A DNA stretch of 6,391 bases from Pseudomonadota bacterium (GTDB lineage: Bacteria; Pseudomonadota; Alphaproteobacteria; JAAXGF01). How positions within the stretch are numbered: the first letter of the stretch is position 1; every line of letters starts with the position of its first letter. Both the position numbers and the translations under genes were made by a program. The DNA lies in assembly GCA_022563655.1 (NCBI GenBank), contig JADFMW010000153.1, forward strand, positions 1 to 6,391. The letters run 5' to 3'. The notes beneath the pieces were generated by a model. The model did no database searches, was not told where the DNA came from, and saw nothing but the letters and a program-made list of their open reading frames with translations. Below are positions 1-5,145 of this stretch, piece after piece.

Positions 1-1
1 C

Positions 2-100
2 GCATCTGACGTATCACTCTTGGAACGGGGAAGGCCCCTACCTGCCTACCGGCGAGCCCGCATTCTCGAGGCCCTCGGCATCAGCCACGAAGGGCGATAG
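2..100 (+). CDS. 3' end of an unrecognised ORF (partial at window edge)
   Basis: The second forward frame is open from the window edge to a TAG at 98-100 and would encode the last 32 residues of a protein, ending in PAYRRARILEALGISHEGR. The tail is arginine-rich and looks helical, as at the ends of many DNA-binding or recombination proteins, but it is too short to assign a family. It lies just upstream of an excisionase-like gene in the same orientation, so a role in the same mobile element is plausible by position only. The third frame is also open at the edge and stops at 103-105. I prefer the second because its composition looks more protein-like, but this is weak. Confidence 0.3.
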   Translation, partial: ASDVSLLERGRPLPAYRRARILEALGISHEGR

Positions 101-104
101 ATAA

Positions 105-136
105 GGCTCCCGTCGCCCGCTAAGCACTCGGGAGCC
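105..136 (+). other. Intergenic hairpin (8-bp perfect stem)
   Basis: GGCTCCCG at 105-112 is the exact reverse complement of CGGGAGCC at 129-136, with a 16-base loop. It sits between the TAG at 98-100 and the ribosome binding site of the next gene. No T-run follows, so it is not a convincing intrinsic terminator. It could be a weak terminator, an operator for a regulator of the element, or an mRNA structure. Confidence 0.4.
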
Positions 137-160
137 CAAGCCGCACACAGAGGAGTCACT

Positions 161-508
161 ATGCAACTTCAGCCCAAGGATACTGCTACGCAGACAGCCC
201 CGCAACTTGCCGGTATCCCTGACACGCCCACGATGTCGCCAAAAGCCGTCTTCTCGCTATTCGGCCTAGCCGAGAATAGTGGCTATCGGGCCGTGGTCGA
301 AGGAAACTTCCCTGTTCGACCAATTCGCCTCACGAGGCGTCGGTACACCTTTGCCACCGCTGAGGTCCGCCGCGTCCTGTTTGGCGATTTGTTTGGGAGA
401 AACAGGGGCGATCCGGAGGCAAGCGCCAGGGGAGCCGGGCGTCCCCGCTCCGAAGGGGTCGGGCCGGGACTTCCCGACCCGACCCCTGAACTGGGGCAGT
501 TGCCATGA
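161..508 (+). CDS. Excisionase/AlpA-like helix-turn-helix DNA-binding protein
   Basis: This is a 115-residue protein. Residues about 25-78 resemble the small winged helix-turn-helix of excisionases and AlpA-type regulators: a start like MSPKAVFSLFGL, then SGYRAVVEGNFPVRPIRL, then a basic TRRRYTF turn and a final helix AEVRRVLFGDL. The pattern 'YR.V..G.FP...IRL.RR' is typical of that fold. The first 24 residues and the Gly/Pro/Arg-rich tail (about 83-115) look unstructured. The start at 161 is supported by a strong AGGAG at 151-155, five bases upstream. Its stop overlaps the next start (ATGA at 505-508), so the two are translationally coupled. Members of this class usually direct excision or regulate phage and integrative-element genes. 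Here the partner is a primase-like reading frame, which fits a mobile element. Codon use is less GC-biased than in the genes after 820. Family by fold is fairly likely; exact role is unknown. Confidence 0.6.
   Translation: MQLQPKDTATQTAPQLAGIPDTPTMSPKAVFSLFGLAENSGYRAVVEGNFPVRPIRLTRRRYTFATAEVRRVLFGDLFGRNRGDPEASARGAGRPRSEGVGPGLPDPTPELGQLP
455..486 (+). other. Strong GC hairpin at the end of the excisionase-like gene
   Basis: GGGGTCGGG at 455-463 can pair perfectly (9 bp) with CCCGACCCC at 478-486, or alternatively (8 bp, from 456) with CCCGACCC at 473-480, because CCCGACC is tandemly repeated there. The hairpin lies inside the last codons of the excisionase-like gene, about 20 bases before the overlapping start of the next gene, so it could tune translation of that gene. 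It may also simply reflect GC-rich coding sequence. Confidence 0.35.
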
Positions 509-1335
509 CCGTCCTGCTGGACCTGCTACCCCAGCACCGCCAGTTGCTAAAGGCATCGGCGATCTCTGAAGAAGTAGCTAGAGCCCGCGGCTACCGCTCT
601 ATCGGTCGAGCCGAGGCCCGAGAGTTGGGCTTCACGGGCGCTCAAACCCGGCCAGGGCTACTCATCCCCCTGTGGCGGGTTGACGGTGAGCCCGGTGGGT
701 ATTACCTCCGTCCCGACGATCCCAGGATGACCAGAGACGGCAAGGCCATCAAGTACGAAGCCCCAAAGGGGCAACCCAATATTCTAGACGTGAACCCCTT
801 GATCCGCGAGGCGCTGCGCAAGGGCAGCCAGGCCATCCTGATCACCGACGACGGCGCCTTTGGCGACGCCGTCGCCGCGGCGGTCGAGCGCCACCTTGCC
901 GGGCTCGAGCGGGCGGCGATCGCGGGCGCGAGCTGGCGCGCCAACGGCGCGATCATCCGCGTCGCCCGCCTCGATGACGCCGCGGCGCTGATCGACCGCC
1001 TGGCGCCCGAGCACCTCGAGCTCGCGGTTGCCGATCCTGACGCGCTCGCCGACCGGGTGCGCCACGCCGGCGCCATCTTTCTTGGCCGCCACACGCCGGA
1101 GGCGATCGGCGATTACGTCGCCGGGCCGAACCACGTGCTGCCCACCGCGCGCAGCGCGCGCTTCTCGTCCGGTCTTTCGGTGCTCGACTTTCTCAAGCGG
1201 ACGTCGCTCGTTCGCTGCTCCGCCGAGGCGCTGGCGAAGATCGGCCCGGCGGCGGTGACGCTGGCCACCGCCGAGGGTCTCGGCGCGCACGCCCTGTCGG
1301 TGCAGATCCGCCTGGACCGAGGGCGCGCCCGGTAG
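505..1335 (+). CDS. Chimeric ORF: primase-like N-terminus fused in frame to HisD C-terminus
   Basis: This is a 276-residue open frame of two unrelated parts. Residues 1 to about 110 resemble the DUF3854/Toprim-associated region of phage and plasmid primase-helicases: HRQLLKASAIS near the start, an ARELGF segment, GLLIPLWRVDGEPGGYYLRPDDP, then KYEAPKGQPN and PLIREALRKGSQAILIT, where such proteins normally continue with a Toprim glutamate (ITEG). From about residue 110 the sequence is histidinol dehydrogenase to its natural end. The switch lies around 823-850, in a stretch similar in both families (primase '.ILITEG', HisD 'QAILITDD'). Codon use and GC content change at the same place. The start overlaps the preceding stop (ATGA). 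The primase catalytic region and the first ~60% of HisD are both missing, so neither activity is expected. It is either a genuine recombination product or an assembly chimera. Primase family assignment is moderate; HisD part is firm. Confidence 0.7.
   Translation: MTVLLDLLPQHRQLLKASAISEEVARARGYRSIGRAEARELGFTGAQTRPGLLIPLWRVDGEPGGYYLRPDDPRMTRDGKAIKYEAPKGQPNILDVNPLIREALRKGSQAILITDDGAFGDAVAAAVERHLAGLERAAIAGASWRANGAIIRVARLDDAAALIDRLAPEHLELAVADPDALADRVRHAGAIFLGRHTPEAIGDYVAGPNHVLPTARSARFSSGLSVLDFLKRTSLVRCSAEALAKIGPAAVTLATAEGLGAHALSVQIRLDRGRAR
829..1335 (+). pseudogene. hisD: hisD 3' fragment (histidinol dehydrogenase, C-terminal ~167 residues)
   Basis: HisD is a cytosolic NAD- and zinc-dependent enzyme of about 430 residues that oxidises L-histidinol to L-histidine in the last two steps of histidine synthesis. 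Only the C-terminal part is present. In the numbering of the ORF starting at 505, the catalytic Glu-His pair is in PEHLEL (E169/H170), the zinc aspartate is in GDYVAGPNHVLPT (D203), and the last zinc histidine is in GLGAHALSVQIR (H262). The Gln/His zinc ligands and the NAD-binding Rossmann region, which lie upstream in intact HisD, are absent and replaced by primase-like sequence. The stop at 1333-1335 is six bases before the UPF0262 start, the normal alphaproteobacterial order, so this end is in its native place. If the joint is an assembly error, the real gene continues upstream on another contig. Confidence 0.88.
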
Positions 1336-1341
1336 GCCGGC

Positions 1342-1830
1342 ATGGGCGAGCGGCCGCCCAGCAAGCGCCAGCGCATCGTCAAACTCACGCTGGATCCGCG
1401 GACCGTCGGGCGCCGCAGCCCCGAGGTCGAGCAGGAACGGCACCTCGCCATCTTCGACCTGCTGGAGAAGAACCACTTCGCCCTGGCGGGGCGGGGCGCC
1501 GGCCCTTATCACCTGCGCGTCGCCATCGCGGAAAACCGCCTCGTCCTCCATGTCAACGACTCGCGCGAGCGGCCGCTGGAGACGGTGCTGCTGCCGATGA
1601 GCCCGTTTCGCGGACTGATCCGGGACTACTTCATCGTCTGCGAGAGCTATTACGAGGCGATCAGGCGGGCCAGCCGGTCGCGCATCGAGGCCATCGACGC
1701 GGGCCGGCGCAGCCTCCATGACGAGGGCGCCGAGCTGTTGCGCAAGCACCTGGCGGAGAAGGTGGATATCGACTTCGACACCGGCCGGCGGCTGTTCACC
1801 CTGCTCTCCCTTCTCCACGTCCGCGGCTAG
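1342..1830 (+). CDS. UPF0262 family protein
   Basis: This 162-residue protein matches UPF0262, a family of about 160 residues known to me only from alphaproteobacteria and without an established function. Recognisable segments are the start KRQRIVKLTLDPRTV, then SPEVEQERHLAIFDLLEKN (residues about 27-45), GPYHLRVAIAENRLVLHV, the very conserved LSP/MSPFRGLIRDYFIVCESYYEAI core (about 85-110), and IEAIDAGRRSLHDEGAELL..L. The charged, soluble composition suggests a cytoplasmic protein. The ATG at 1342 gives the usual family length; the upstream Shine-Dalgarno is weak, and the gene is probably co-transcribed with hisD, six bases upstream. Its TAG stop (1828-1830) lies inside the terminal CTAG of repeat element A, so the last codons abut the element. 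No frameshift is visible and the protein appears complete. Confidence 0.9.
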   Translation: MGERPPSKRQRIVKLTLDPRTVGRRSPEVEQERHLAIFDLLEKNHFALAGRGAGPYHLRVAIAENRLVLHVNDSRERPLETVLLPMSPFRGLIRDYFIVCESYYEAIRRASRSRIEAIDAGRRSLHDEGAELLRKHLAEKVDIDFDTGRRLFTLLSLLHVRG

Positions 1831-2100
1831 CCCGGATTTCTCGCCATGGACGGGTGCGGCACGGCGGATATCGCACGACAGGCTAGGAAAAGCGTGCGGC
1901 GCGATGCCGTCGCATCGGGCAAGCGCTTTGGCGCGGCTTCTCGTGCGATATCCGCCGCCCTTCGGGTCGCGCCCGCCGGGCCGCCCGCGGCGTCGAAGGC
2001 CTTGACCGTAGCCAAGGCTACGCTCCGCGGCCTTCTCCTGGCGGCTCGGACTCCGGCGGGCGCGATGACGCGCCTGCCCATGGTGAGAAGTCCGGGCTAG
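1827..2100 (-). repeat. Structured interspersed repeat element, copy A (inverted relative to copy B)
   Basis: A 274-bp element fills the whole gap between UPF0262 and the phosphatase-like gene. Terminal arms 1827-1848 and 2079-2100 are inverted repeats matching at 20 of 22 positions (left arm starts CTAGCCCGGATTTCTC). Read as + strand RNA, pairing extends to 32 positions (1827-1858 with 2069-2100): 27 Watson-Crick, four G-U, one A x C. Inside are two arms. Arm I is a perfect 17-bp stem, 1862-1878 with 1941-1957, capped by further pairing (AAAGCG 1889-1894 with CGCTTT 1924-1929; CGATGC 1902-1907 with GCATCG 1912-1917). Arm II is GAAGGCC 1995-2001 with GGCCTTC 2029-2035, enclosing CGTAGCC 2007-2013 with GGCTACG 2016-2022. 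Its reverse complement aligns to copy B, for example 71 of 89 bases identical for 1955-2043. It supplies the region around the UPF0262 stop and part of the ribosome binding site of the next gene. Confidence 0.9.
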
Positions 2101-2107
2101 GGCGGCG

Positions 2108-2551
2108 ATGGCCGATCTTCCCGGCTCGGTGCTGTTCGCCTGCACCACGAACGCCGTGCGCTCGCCGATGGCCGAGGCAATCATGAAGTTCCTGTACGGC
2201 CACCTGGTCTACGCCGACTCGGCGGGGGTCCGCGGCGACCGGATAAACCCCTTCGCGGTCGCGGTGATGGATGAGATCGGCATCGACCTCAGCCGTCACC
2301 GTCCGAAGACCATCGTCGACCTCGAGGACACCTCGTACGATGTCGTGATCTCCCTGTCGCCGCAGGCGCAGCACCATGCGGTCGAGTTGACCCGGACCAT
2401 GGCGTGCGAGGTGGTGTACTGGCCCACCTTCGACGCGACCGTCGTCGTCGGCAACCGCGAGACCCGTATCGCCGCCTTCCGCGAGGTGCGCGACGGCCTG
2501 ATGGAGCGCATCAAGGACCGTTTTCCGTCGGCCCCGTCGCCCGTGCCTTAA
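2108..2551 (+). CDS. Low-molecular-weight protein-tyrosine-phosphatase/arsenate reductase-like protein
   Basis: This is a 147-residue cytoplasmic protein of the low-molecular-weight phosphatase fold, the family shared by Tyr phosphatases and ArsC-type arsenate reductases. Near the start is the P-loop C-X5-R: FACTTNAVRSPMAEA, nucleophile C12 and phosphate-binding R18, followed by S19. The segment YADSAGVRGDRINPFAVAVMDEIGIDLSRHRPKTI (about 35-69) is the usual second conserved block. The late general-acid aspartate is probably D109 in YWPTFDATVV, where the classic motif has Asp-Pro; here it is Asp-Ala. The redox cysteines of thioredoxin-type ArsC are not obvious, so phosphatase is likelier than arsenate reductase, but the substrate is unknown. 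The neighbourhood (UPF0262 before, infA after) is conserved in alphaproteobacteria. A weak AGGG at 2099-2102, straddling the end of repeat A, lies five bases before the ATG. Confidence 0.85.
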   Translation: MADLPGSVLFACTTNAVRSPMAEAIMKFLYGHLVYADSAGVRGDRINPFAVAVMDEIGIDLSRHRPKTIVDLEDTSYDVVISLSPQAQHHAVELTRTMACEVVYWPTFDATVVVGNRETRIAAFREVRDGLMERIKDRFPSAPSPVP

Positions 2552-2586
2552 CCCCCCTCGCGCACGCTTGGCGGTGGCCAAAACGC

Positions 2587-2615
2587 TTGACGCGACGCGG
2601 CATTCCACCCATGTT
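2587..2615 (+). promoter_or_regulatory. Candidate sigma-70-type promoter for infA
   Basis: In the 94-base gap before infA, TTGACG (2587-2592) is a good -35 box. Seventeen bases later is CATGTT (2610-2615), a poor but acceptable -10. This would give a leader of about 20-25 bases ending at the infA ribosome binding site. A separate promoter for infA is plausible, but the -10 match is weak. Confidence 0.35.
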
Positions 2616-2645
2616 CCGGGCACCGTAACGCTAGGCAAGGGAGAC

Positions 2646-2864
2646 ATGGCGAAGGAAGAGCTACTCGAATTCCCGGGCGTCGTGACCGAGCTGCTGCCCA
2701 ACGCGATGTTTCGCGTCAAGCTCGACAACGATCACGAAGTCCTCGCTCACACCTCGGGAAAGATGCGCAAGAACCGGATCCGCGTGCTGGCCGGCGATCG
2801 CGTGACCGTCGAAATGACGCCGTACGATCTGACCAAGGGCCGGATCACCTTCCGTTACAAGTAA
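2646..2864 (+). CDS. infA: Translation initiation factor IF-1
   Basis: This is a 72-residue protein, exactly the usual length of bacterial IF-1. It is a single OB-fold (S1-like) domain that binds the A site of the 30S ribosomal subunit during initiation and works with IF-2 and IF-3. The sequence is typical throughout: MAKEELLEFPGVV start, PNAMFRVKLDNDHEVLAHTSGKMRKNRIRVLAGDRVTVEM core, and the end YDLTKGRITFRYK. The ATG at 2646 is chosen because it begins the conserved protein and has AAGG at 2637-2640, five bases upstream of the start. An in-frame ATG at 2568 would add 26 non-conserved residues and is rejected. The gene begins 94 bases after the phosphatase-like gene, probably with its own promoter, and is followed 12 bases later by maf. 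Placement of infA before maf and an RNase G-type gene is standard for the class. Confidence 0.98.
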   Translation: MAKEELLEFPGVVTELLPNAMFRVKLDNDHEVLAHTSGKMRKNRIRVLAGDRVTVEMTPYDLTKGRITFRYK

Positions 2865-2876
2865 GCTTGCCGCGCG

Positions 2877-3497
2877 ATGTCGGCAGCCCCCCGCGCGATG
2901 TCGTCAGCCTCGGGTGCGCCGCGCTTCGTGCTGGCCTCGGCGTCGCCGCGCCGGCTCGAGCTGTTGCGCCAGCTCGGGCTGGGGCCCGATCTCGTCGATC
3001 CGGCCGAGTCCGACGAAACCCCCTTGCCCCGCGAGACGCCGCGTCAGCTTGCCCGTCGGCTGGCGTGCGCCAAGGCGCGTCTGGTCGCCGCGCGCAACGA
3101 GGGCGCGGTCGTGCTCGGCGCCGACACCGTCGTCTCCTGTGGCCGCCGGGTGCTGCCCAAGGCGCAAGACGCCGCCGCCGCGCGTCGTTGCCTCGAGATC
3201 CTTTCCGGCCGCCGCCACACGGTGTCCGGCTGCGTGTGCGTGGTCGACGCGGGCGGGCGGGCGCGCTTTCGTCTCGTCACCACGCTGGTCAGGTTCAAGC
3301 GCCTCGAGGCGCGCGAGATCGAAGCCTACCTCGCCAGCGGCGAGTGGCGGGGCAAGGCCGGCGGCTACGCCATCCAGGGCCGCGCCGCGGCGCTCGTGCG
3401 CTGGATCAACGGCTCGTACTGCAACGTCGTCGGCCTGCCGCTGTACGAGACGGCGGCGCTGCTCGCCGCGGCCGGCGTGCGCGCGGGCGCGCCGTGA
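2877..3497 (+). CDS. maf: Maf-type nucleoside triphosphate pyrophosphatase
   Basis: This is a 206-residue cytoplasmic protein (about 200 is usual). Maf proteins hydrolyse non-canonical or excess nucleoside triphosphates to monophosphate and pyrophosphate, and overexpression in other bacteria inhibits septation. Visible motifs are LASASPRRLELL (S21-R26), the acidic ESDET segment, GADTVV with the likely catalytic base D83, LSGRRHTVSGCVCV, the segment GKAGGYAIQG and the closing SYCNVVGLPLYE. GYAIQG suits the YhdE-like (dTTP/UTP) branch better than the YceF (m7GTP) branch, but I cannot settle this. Two in-frame ATGs, 2877 and 2898, are embedded in a 13-base direct repeat spaced 21 bases apart. 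Neither has a good Shine-Dalgarno, and conserved sequence starts at about residue 16, so either could be used. The stop overlaps the GTG start of the RNase gene (GTGA, 3494-3497), implying coupled translation. Confidence 0.93.
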   Translation: MSAAPRAMSSASGAPRFVLASASPRRLELLRQLGLGPDLVDPAESDETPLPRETPRQLARRLACAKARLVAARNEGAVVLGADTVVSCGRRVLPKAQDAAAARRCLEILSGRRHTVSGCVCVVDAGGRARFRLVTTLVRFKRLEAREIEAYLASGEWRGKAGGYAIQGRAAALVRWINGSYCNVVGLPLYETAALLAAAGVRAGAP

Positions 3498-4924
3498 TCG
3501 ACACCGTCGCCGTCAACGTTGCCCCGGGCGAGACGCGCGTCGCGCTGCTCGCGGGCGAGCGCACGCTCGAGGTGTTCCACCACCGGACCGGCCGCGAGAG
3601 CGTCGTCGGCAACGTCTACCTCGGCCGCGTGACGCGCGTGGCGCCGGCGGTGCGGGCGGCGTTCGTCGACATCGGGCTCGAGCGCGCCGGCTTCCTCGAC
3701 GCCGCCGACGCACGGCGCGAGCGCGACGGCGCGGTCGGCCCCATCGGCTCGTTCGTCCACGAAGGCGAGGCCGTACTCGTGCAGGCCATATGCGACCCGG
3801 TCGGCGACAAGGGCGCGCGGCTTAGGCTGCGGCCGACGCTGCCGGGCCGCCGCCTGGCCTATGCGCCCGACGGGCGCCGGATCACTCTCTCGCGGCGTAT
3901 CGGCGGGCGGGACGAGCGGGCGCGCCTGGCGGCGATCGTGGGCGACCTCGCCGCCGGCGACGACGGCTTCGTGGTGCGCACCGCGGCGGCCGGCGCCAGT
4001 GCGGCGGACCTGGCCCGCGAGGCCGAGAGGCTGCGCGACCAGTGGGCCGGAATCCGGGAGCGCCGGCGGGCCGCCTCGGCCCCGGCCTGCGTGCACCGCG
4101 AGCTCGAGCCGGTGACGCGCGTGCTGCGCGATTACGCCGACGCGGGGCTTGGCCGCGTGGTCATCGATTCGCCCACGGCGCTTGCCGAGGCGCGGCGATT
4201 CTGCGCCCGCCACGTACCCGAATTGGAGCCCATGGTCGAGCGCTACCGCGAGGACGAGGCGATCTTCGAGCGCTTCGGCGTCGAGGCGGCGCTCGATGCG
4301 GCGCTCGAGCCTCGCGGCCCCTTGCCCTCGGGCGGCGAGGTGGTGATCGAGCACACCGAGGCGGTCTGCGCGATCGACGTCGACACCCGGGGGTGCGCCG
4401 GAAGCGACGGCAGCGCCACGCGCCTGCGCACCAACCTGGAAGCGGCCGCCGAGATCGGCCGCCAGCTGCGCCTGCGCGCCATCGGCGGGCTGATCGTGAT
4501 CGACTTCGCCCACATGAGGCGAAAGGACCACGGCCGGCGCGTGCTCGACGCCTTGCGCGAGGCCCTCGCCGACGACCGGGAGGCCGGCCTGCCGCGGGGC
4601 TTCTCGCGGCTCGGCCTGGTCGAAATGACGCGCCGGCGCACGCGGCCTCCGCTCGCCGAGGTGCTGGGTGACCCGTGGCCGGGCCCCGGCAGGCGCAAGA
4701 GCGCGACCACCGTGGCGCTGGCGATCGCCCGCGCGATGGCGCGCGAGGCGCGCTCGGCGCCGCCGGGACCGCTCACCGTGGTCGCCGCGCCCGAGGTGGC
4801 GGCCGTGCTTGCGGCGCCGGAGACGGGGGCGCTCGCGGCGCTCGCCGAGAGCCTCGGCCGCGCGATCGAGGTGCGGGCCGAGGCGGATTGCGAGCGCGAG
4901 GCCCACGACATCATCGTCGGATGA
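3494..4924 (+). CDS. rng: Ribonuclease E/G family endoribonuclease (compact RNase G-like form)
   Basis: This 476-residue protein is close in length to E. coli RNase G (489) and corresponds to the catalytic half of RNase E, without the degradosome scaffold. These enzymes cut single-stranded AU-rich RNA, acting in rRNA maturation and mRNA decay. The start is GTG 3494, overlapping the maf stop; it begins the conserved IDTVAVNVAPGETRVALL. An S1-like domain follows (GNVYLGRVTRVAPAVRAAFVDIGLERAGFL, about 36-65), then the RNase H-like/5'-sensor region. The DNase I-like catalytic region holds the two metal aspartates: D295 in CAIDVDTR and D337 in GLIVIDFAHM, with TNLEAAAEIGRQLRLR between. After MTRRRTRPPLAEVLGDP (about 380-395) the family's zinc-link CPxC motif is absent (DPWPGPGRR instead). 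The stop overlaps the yacG start (ATGA). Open sequence upstream in this frame (2867-3493) overlaps maf and is not coding. Confidence 0.92.
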   Translation: MIDTVAVNVAPGETRVALLAGERTLEVFHHRTGRESVVGNVYLGRVTRVAPAVRAAFVDIGLERAGFLDAADARRERDGAVGPIGSFVHEGEAVLVQAICDPVGDKGARLRLRPTLPGRRLAYAPDGRRITLSRRIGGRDERARLAAIVGDLAAGDDGFVVRTAAAGASAADLAREAERLRDQWAGIRERRRAASAPACVHRELEPVTRVLRDYADAGLGRVVIDSPTALAEARRFCARHVPELEPMVERYREDEAIFERFGVEAALDAALEPRGPLPSGGEVVIEHTEAVCAIDVDTRGCAGSDGSATRLRTNLEAAAEIGRQLRLRAIGGLIVIDFAHMRRKDHGRRVLDALREALADDREAGLPRGFSRLGLVEMTRRRTRPPLAEVLGDPWPGPGRRKSATTVALAIARAMAREARSAPPGPLTVVAAPEVAAVLAAPETGALAALAESLGRAIEVRAEADCEREAHDIIVG

Positions 4925-5145
4925 GCGCAAAGGCTGCCAACGCGCTGCGGCGCAAGGGGGCGAGGCGGAGGAAAGCGCGATGCCCGGTCTGCGGCCGCGT
5001 GGCGGTCACTCGCTTCGCGCCGTTCTGCTCGCTCCACTGCGCCGACGTGGACCTCGTGCGCTGGTTCGACGGCGGCTATGTGGTCCCGGGCCACGAGCCC
5101 GCCGGGCGCGCGCCGAACGATGACGATAACGATGGCGCCGCCTGA
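4921..5145 (+). CDS. yacG: YacG-type zinc protein (DNA gyrase inhibitor family)
   Basis: This is a 74-residue protein. YacG proteins carry one zinc bound by four cysteines; the E. coli member binds GyrB and blocks DNA binding by gyrase. Here the zinc site is CPVCG (C21, C24) plus FCSLHC (C36, C40), followed by the family segment ADVDLVRWFDGGYVVPG (about 41-57). The N-terminus (ALRRKGARRRKAR) is strongly basic and the C-terminal 20 residues are acidic (PNDDDNDGAA), probably disordered. The start ATG at 4921 overlaps the RNase stop (ATGA), so yacG is translationally coupled to it, as in many alphaproteobacteria. Family is clear; gyrase inhibition is known only from the E. coli protein. Confidence 0.93.
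   Translation: MSAKAANALRRKGARRRKARCPVCGRVAVTRFAPFCSLHCADVDLVRWFDGGYVVPGHEPAGRAPNDDDNDGAA

Noticed and set aside
1846..2100. 84-residue open frames on both strands inside repeat A as protein genes
   Set aside because: Open frames on both strands follow from the palindromic GC-rich structure; there is no ribosome binding site and no known domain. The shared frame with copy B is kept as a low-interest finding only.
784..2184. Long open frame on the minus strand across hisD, UPF0262 and repeat A
   Set aside because: It is antisense to well-supported genes, has low-complexity Arg/Ala/Gly composition and no recognisable domain; such frames are expected opposite GC-rich genes.
2867..3493. In-frame upstream extension of the RNase gene
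   Set aside because: It overlaps maf in another frame, is extremely Arg/Ala-rich and shows no conserved domain; the GTG at 3494 starts the conserved protein.
3365..4930. 521-residue open frame on the minus strand opposite the RNase gene
   Set aside because: The opposite strand encodes a clear RNase G/E with catalytic motifs; the minus frame is a GC-bias shadow without any family signature.
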